A stretch of 10,917 nucleotides of DNA, from positions 1-10,917 of the forward strand of contig JBOGBZ010000173.1 in assembly GCA_051656485.1 (NCBI GenBank). The letters are read 5' to 3'. Below, one piece after another: positions 7,092 through 10,917 of the stretch (position 1 is its first letter; every line of letters starts with the position of its first letter). The position numbers were made by a program, and so were the translations under genes. Origin of the DNA: JBOFDK01 sp051656485 (GTDB lineage: Bacteria > Bacillota > Clostridia > Lachnospirales > Cellulosilyticaceae). The notes below the pieces were generated by a model. It was not told the origin of the DNA, did no database searches, and saw nothing but the letters and a program-made list of their open reading frames with translations.

Positions 7092-9866
7092 ATGAGTCGA
7101 GTAATAACAAACAAAACCGTAGAAGGATTCGCAGCATTTAGTAGAAAGGTAGCAGCAGAGGGGTGTGTACTCCTAAAAAATGAGGACAATATCTTACCGC
7201 TGACAACTAAAGACAATGTAGCACTTTTTGGTAGAGTACAGGTAGATTCTTATAGAAGTGGTACAGGGTCAGGCGGGAGTGTAAACGTCCTTTATAAAAC
7301 CAACATTCTAGGTGGGTTACAAGCAAAAGAGATAACACTTAACCAAGAAGTACAATATGCTTATGAGGAATGGATCAAAGAAAATCCTTTTGATAATGGT
7401 GGCGGTGGCTGGGCAGCTGAACCATGGCATCAAAAAGAAATGCCGTTAGCAGATGAGCTCGTAGAAGCAGCAAGCAGAGTATCAAACAAAGCAGTCATTG
7501 TAATTGGAAGAACAGCAGGTGAAGATCAAGATAATGCTGCGGCAGAAGGAAGTTATCTTCTAACAGGGGAAGAGCGTGCAATGATTGCCCAGGTAATAAA
7601 ATACTTTAAGCATGTAGCAGTTCTCTTTAATGTATCCAATATTATCGATACAAGCTGGGTAGAAGAGGAAGATTATAAAGATGCATTGAAAGGACTTATG
7701 TACGTATGGCAAGGTGGAATGGAAACAGGTAATGCTATTGCAGATATATTAGTAGGTGATGTAACACCTAGCGGTAAGTTGACAGATACCATTGCTTATA
7801 GTATAGAAGACTATCCTTCTACAGCAAACTATGGCAATGAGTTTAGGAATGACTATGAGGAAGATATCTACGTAGGTTATCGTTACTTTGAAACTTTTGC
7901 ACCAGAGAAAGTACAGTACCCATTTGGATATGGCCTTTCTTATACAAGCTTTGAGACACAGGTGCTAGGTGGAAAAAGAGTAGCAGATACCATAGAAGTA
8001 GCTATAAAAGTAAAAAATACAGGTGCTCAGTATAGTGGTAGAGAAGTCGTACAGATTTATGTAGAAGCACCACAAGGCGAACTTGGTAAACCAGCCAAAG
8101 AGCTTGTAGGCTTTACCAAGACAAAAGATTTAGCACCTGGAGAAGAAGTGGTGGAGACCATTGAAGTACCAGTAAGTAAGCTTGCATCCTACGATGATAG
8201 TGGTGTCACAGGACATCCATATAGCTATGTATTAGAAGCGGGTAGTTATCATATCTATGCAGGGACAAGTGTAAGACAAGTAGAGCGTGTACAGATAGAC
8301 GGCGAAGATACTTATGAAGTAGAAGAAATACAAGTGGTTGAGACATTACAACAAGCGTTAGCACCACGCGTGGACCTCAGAAGAATGAAGCCAGGCAGAC
8401 AAAAAGAAGATGGTACATATGAACTTACATATGAGCAAGCACCACAGCAAGTGGTATGTCTTAAAGAACGTGTAGAACGACAATTGCCACAGACCATTAA
8501 ACAAACAGGTGATTTGGGTTATAAACTTCAAGATGTTAAAAAAGATAAAGTTTCACTTGATACATTTATCGGTCAGTTAACAAATGAAGAACTTGCAACA
8601 ATTGTACGTGGTGAAGGTATGGGAAGCCCACTAGTAACAGAAGGCACAGCATCAGCTTTTGGCGGTGTGACTGAAGGATTAAGTAACTATGGGATACCAG
8701 TTGCATGTACAGCAGATGGACCATCAGGCATTCGTATGGAAGGTGGGGGTTATGCGACACAACTTCCGATAGGTACATCACTAGCTGCTACTTGGGATAC
8801 AACAATCGTAGAAGAACTTTATGAATTAGAAGGCCAAGAACTTTTACTGAATGAAGTAGATGTTTTATTAGGGCCAGGAATGAACATTAGAAGAAGCCCC
8901 CTTAATGGGCGTAACTTTGAATATTACTCAGAAGACCCACTGATTACAGGTTGTATAGCAGCTGCAGTTGTGAGAGGTATTGCTAAGAGTGGTACACATG
9001 GGACGCTGAAGCACTTTGCTTGCAATAATCAAGAGAAGTATCGTTCTTTTGTAGATGCAGTGGCATCAGAACGTTGTCTGCGAGAAATTTACTTAAAAGG
9101 ATTTGAGATAGCAGTCAAAGAAGGGAATGCAAGGTCGATTATGACAGCGTACAACCCTATCAATAGCTACTGGAGTGCATCAAACTATGACTTAACGACT
9201 ACGATTCTTAGAAAAGAGTGGGGATTTAAGGGTATAGTCATGACGGACTGGTGGGCAAAGATGAATCACATTATTGATGGTGGTGAAGCGGTGTCACAAA
9301 ATACAGCACATATGGTCAAAGCTCAGAACGACCTTTATATGGTAGTCACAAACTTTGGGGCAGGTGTTAATACAAATAATGATAATACGATGGAGATGCT
9401 AGCATCAGGTGAATTAACCGTAGCAGAGCTTCAACAATGTGCGAGGAATATCTGTGAGTTCTTAATGGAGACACCAGCTTTTATTAGAGAAAAGAAAGAA
9501 ATTAAAGGGATAAAAGAAGTTGTGGTGAAAACGTATCATTTAACAGAACAGGAAAAAGAAGCGCTTACACTATTAAGGGTGGCACCAAGTTATGATGGAG
9601 CTAGATACATGTGTGTAGAAGAAGATGGGGTGTATGAACTAACTGCAACCCTTCAGGTACCTCACAATAGTCTGACTCAAGTAGCATGTAACCTTGTGAT
9701 GAACGATAAGATTCTTACAAATATCCAAACACAAGGAACAGATGGAAAGACTGTAGAGCATAAATTAGGAGAAGTAGCACTTAAGAAAGGTATCTATAAA
9801 GTACATTTAGAAAGGGTAAAACCACAACTTCATATACAAGAATTAGTATTTGAATTAAAAAAATAA
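7092..9866 (+). CDS. GH3 beta-glucosidase with inverted domain order
   Basis: This is a family 3 glycoside hydrolase of 924 residues whose domains are in reversed order, as known for beta-glucosidases of Ruminococcus albus and Butyrivibrio fibrisolvens. Numbered from ATG 7092, the alpha/beta sandwich comes first (GCVLLKNEDNILPL near 24-37; GRTAGEDQDN with candidate acid/base E144; FGYGLSY at 278-284). A fibronectin-III-like domain (about 300-395) and a linker follow. The TIM barrel then spans about 485-790, with TADGPSGIRM, GPGMNIRRSPLNGRNFEYYSEDP, K640-H641 (KHFACNN) and nucleophile D719 in GIVMTDWWAK. The last 100 or so residues form a separate beta-rich segment that resembles a carbohydrate-binding jelly roll. 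No signal peptide is seen, so it is probably cytoplasmic. GGAG at 7080-7083 suits ATG 7092 (8 bases) or ATG 7089 (5 bases); GTG 7074 precedes the site and is rejected. It lies just downstream of the EEP gene and is followed by a hairpin terminator. Confidence 0.94.
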   Translation: MSRVITNKTVEGFAAFSRKVAAEGCVLLKNEDNILPLTTKDNVALFGRVQVDSYRSGTGSGGSVNVLYKTNILGGLQAKEITLNQEVQYAYEEWIKENPFDNGGGGWAAEPWHQKEMPLADELVEAASRVSNKAVIVIGRTAGEDQDNAAAEGSYLLTGEERAMIAQVIKYFKHVAVLFNVSNIIDTSWVEEEDYKDALKGLMYVWQGGMETGNAIADILVGDVTPSGKLTDTIAYSIEDYPSTANYGNEFRNDYEEDIYVGYRYFETFAPEKVQYPFGYGLSYTSFETQVLGGKRVADTIEVAIKVKNTGAQYSGREVVQIYVEAPQGELGKPAKELVGFTKTKDLAPGEEVVETIEVPVSKLASYDDSGVTGHPYSYVLEAGSYHIYAGTSVRQVERVQIDGEDTYEVEEIQVVETLQQALAPRVDLRRMKPGRQKEDGTYELTYEQAPQQVVCLKERVERQLPQTIKQTGDLGYKLQDVKKDKVSLDTFIGQLTNEELATIVRGEGMGSPLVTEGTASAFGGVTEGLSNYGIPVACTADGPSGIRMEGGGYATQLPIGTSLAATWDTTIVEELYELEGQELLLNEVDVLLGPGMNIRRSPLNGRNFEYYSEDPLITGCIAAAVVRGIAKSGTHGTLKHFACNNQEKYRSFVDAVASERCLREIYLKGFEIAVKEGNARSIMTAYNPINSYWSASNYDLTTTILRKEWGFKGIVMTDWWAKMNHIIDGGEAVSQNTAHMVKAQNDLYMVVTNFGAGVNTNNDNTMEMLASGELTVAELQQCARNICEFLMETPAFIREKKEIKGIKEVVVKTYHLTEQEKEALTLLRVAPSYDGARYMCVEEDGVYELTATLQVPHNSLTQVACNLVMNDKILTNIQTQGTDGKTVEHKLGEVALKKGIYKVHLERVKPQLHIQELVFELKK

Positions 9867-9913
9867 GATGGTATAGAAAATAAAAAGAGACGTATAGAGC
9901 ATACGACACGTTC

Positions 9914-9958
9914 TAAACCTACTAACGAGAGTAAAAATCGTTAGTAGGTTTATTTTAT
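9914..9958 (+). terminator. Hairpin terminator after the inverted GH3 gene
   Basis: A perfect 15-bp stem (TAAACCTACTAACGA with TCGTTAGTAGGTTTA) closes a 9-base loop rich in A. The trailing T run is short (TTTTAT). It starts 47 bases after the GH3 stop codon. The A-rich loop and flanks mean it could work weakly on the other strand as well. Confidence 0.8.
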
Positions 9959-9983
9959 GGAAAAAGGAAGAAGGGTATAGGGC

Positions 9984-10011
9984 TTTACAATAGTTACAAT
10001 TATGGTAAAAT
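9984..10011 (+). promoter_or_regulatory. Promoter of the arylsulfate sulfotransferase gene
   Basis: A -35 box TTTACA (9984-9989) and a -10 box TAAAAT (10006-10011) are 16 bases apart, with an extended -10 TGG directly before the -10. Transcription would start near 10018, leaving a 5' leader of about 44 bases. Because a terminator lies just upstream, the gene is probably an independent unit. Confidence 0.65.
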
Positions 10012-10038
10012 ACACCAGTGACTAGTAGTAACAATTAT
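9991..10038. repeat. Pair of 13-bp direct repeats around the assT promoter
   Basis: TAGTTACAATTAT (9991-10003) and TAGTAACAATTAT (10026-10038) agree at 12 of 13 positions and start 35 bases apart. The first fills most of the spacer between -35 and -10, and the second lies just after the expected transcription start. The single difference makes GTTAC in one copy and GTAAC in the other, which are reverse complements. They could be binding sites of an unknown regulator, but the AT-rich context makes chance similarity possible. Confidence 0.4.
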
Positions 10039-10061
10039 TATTAACTAGAGAGGTTTGGCAG

Positions 10062-10917
10062 ATGGAGAAATTACTTACGGAACAGAAGAAAAAGATTAAA
10101 GTAATAGATGAGATGTTTCAAGCAGGCAATTATACATTAGAGCATCCCCTTATCTTACTGAATCCTTACGAAGTGTGTCCATTAAGTGGGCTTATGCTTT
10201 TTGAAATGCAGGAGACAGGTGTGCTATACATTGAAGTTGAAGGCATCAAAGGTAGCGTACCTCTTGGTATAGGAAAAAATGAGGTTCCATTATTAGGATT
10301 GAAGCCAGGAAAGAGTAATACTATAAAGGTTGAAGTACAGCTTAAGGAGACGATACAGACTTATATTTATAAGATGGAGGTAGATGCTTTACCAGCAGAC
10401 TATCCCAAAATAGAAGTTAAGGTATGTCACAAGGAGAAAATGGAAGAAGGTTTATTAGCTCTTTCACTCGGAAAAGCAGAAGGGGTTAAGACCACAGTGC
10501 CTTTGTATTCTATGATTGATACAGCGGGTGAAGTGAGATGGCTTTATACCAAGATGACAGCACATGTTTTCCGCAAGCTTCAGAATGGGAACTTGATGGT
10601 CGATGCACCTGTATCTAGTGGGATATGTGGTGCCTATACATCGGCAGGGTTTATAGAGATGGATATGGTAGGGCGTATCATAGACTTTTATCCTATCCCT
10701 AATGGACTACATCATGATGTCTACGAACTTCCTAATGGCAATTTCTTAGCCATTACCCAACGAGAAGATACAAAGCAGGATTTATTGGTAGAGATTGATA
10801 GACAATCAAAAGAAGTGGTACGCGAGTGGGACTTTAGAAAGATACTAGACCCTACAAGGCAAACGGTCATCGATAAGGTATCGGTGAATCATCCACTGGA
10901 TTGGCTACATCTTAATG
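10062..10917 (+). CDS. assT: Arylsulfate sulfotransferase (AssT family), 5' part (3' end outside window)
   Basis: This is the N-terminal 285 codons of an arylsulfate sulfotransferase, which moves a sulfuryl group from a phenolic sulfate ester to another phenol without PAPS. Residues about 20-110 match the N-terminal beta-sandwich of the family (HPLILLNPYEVCPLSG, then VPLLGLKPGKSNTIKV). From about 140 the six-bladed propeller domain begins, with LHHDVYELPNGNFLAI (H217-H218) and D280-W-L-H283, equivalent to conserved active-site His regions of E. coli AssT. The His that carries the sulfuryl group would lie beyond the window. Unlike the periplasmic proteobacterial enzymes, no signal peptide is visible: the start is MEKLLTEQKKKIKVID. 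AGAGAGG lies 8 bases before the ATG, and the frame is open to the last base. The enzyme could trade sulfate between phenolic compounds, perhaps aglycones freed by the neighbouring glycosidases, but that link is inference. Confidence 0.88.
   Translation, partial: MEKLLTEQKKKIKVIDEMFQAGNYTLEHPLILLNPYEVCPLSGLMLFEMQETGVLYIEVEGIKGSVPLGIGKNEVPLLGLKPGKSNTIKVEVQLKETIQTYIYKMEVDALPADYPKIEVKVCHKEKMEEGLLALSLGKAEGVKTTVPLYSMIDTAGEVRWLYTKMTAHVFRKLQNGNLMVDAPVSSGICGAYTSAGFIEMDMVGRIIDFYPIPNGLHHDVYELPNGNFLAITQREDTKQDLLVEIDRQSKEVVREWDFRKILDPTRQTVIDKVSVNHPLDWLHLN

Noticed and set aside
9891..9905. Small hairpin CGTAT-AGAGC-ATACG before the terminator at 9914
   Set aside because: The stem is only 5 bp and no T run follows, so it is not supported as a separate element.
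10021..10048. Possible leader hairpin or riboswitch before assT
   Set aside because: The leader is only about 44 bases and the possible pairing is short and AT-only, too little for a structured regulator.

Overview
The window looks like an accessory carbohydrate-use region of an AT-rich Firmicute, most likely a fibre-degrading or gut Clostridia (Lachnospiraceae or Cellulosilyticum-like). This rests on AGGAGG-type ribosome binding sites before nearly every gene, the codon usage, a LacI-family regulator, and several intracellular glycosidases. All genes lie on the + strand. No tRNA, rRNA, CRISPR array, transposase or integrase was seen.

Layout. (1) 1-1344: the C-terminal 447 residues of a family 3 glycoside hydrolase (GH3), ending at a strong terminator. 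(2) 1394-1574: an AT-rich regulatory region with a good promoter and two inverted copies of a 14-bp motif with a central CG, likely the operators of the regulator that follows. (3) 1575-6188: a probable operon of a LacI-family repressor, a full-length GH3 enzyme paralogous to the first gene, and an NAD/metal-dependent GH4 glycosidase, closed by a hairpin terminator at 6215-6260. (4) 6294-9866: an endonuclease/exonuclease/phosphatase (EEP) family protein followed closely by a third GH3 enzyme with its two catalytic domains in inverted order and an extra C-terminal beta-rich domain; a perfect 15-bp hairpin follows. (5) 10062-10917: the N-terminal 285 codons of an arylsulfate sulfotransferase (AssT family) with its own promoter.

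How they may work together (inference). None of the glycosidases whose N-terminus is in the window has a visible signal peptide, so they probably act in the cytoplasm on imported oligosaccharides or glycosides. The two conventional GH3 enzymes and the inverted GH3 would remove beta-linked terminal sugars, and GH4 a residue needing the redox/elimination mechanism. The repressor, between the GH3 paralogs, probably controls itself and the genes behind it. No transporter is in the window. The sulfotransferase is a separate transcription unit; its link to the sugar genes is proximity only.

Most worth a second look: the regulator has no ATG, GTG or TTG at the right place and appears to start at ATT or ATA; the paired operator-like motifs around its promoter; the direct repeat in the assT promoter; the EEP protein inside a glycosidase cluster; and the inverted GH3 with an unassigned C-terminal domain. 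No clearly new multi-gene system is evident.
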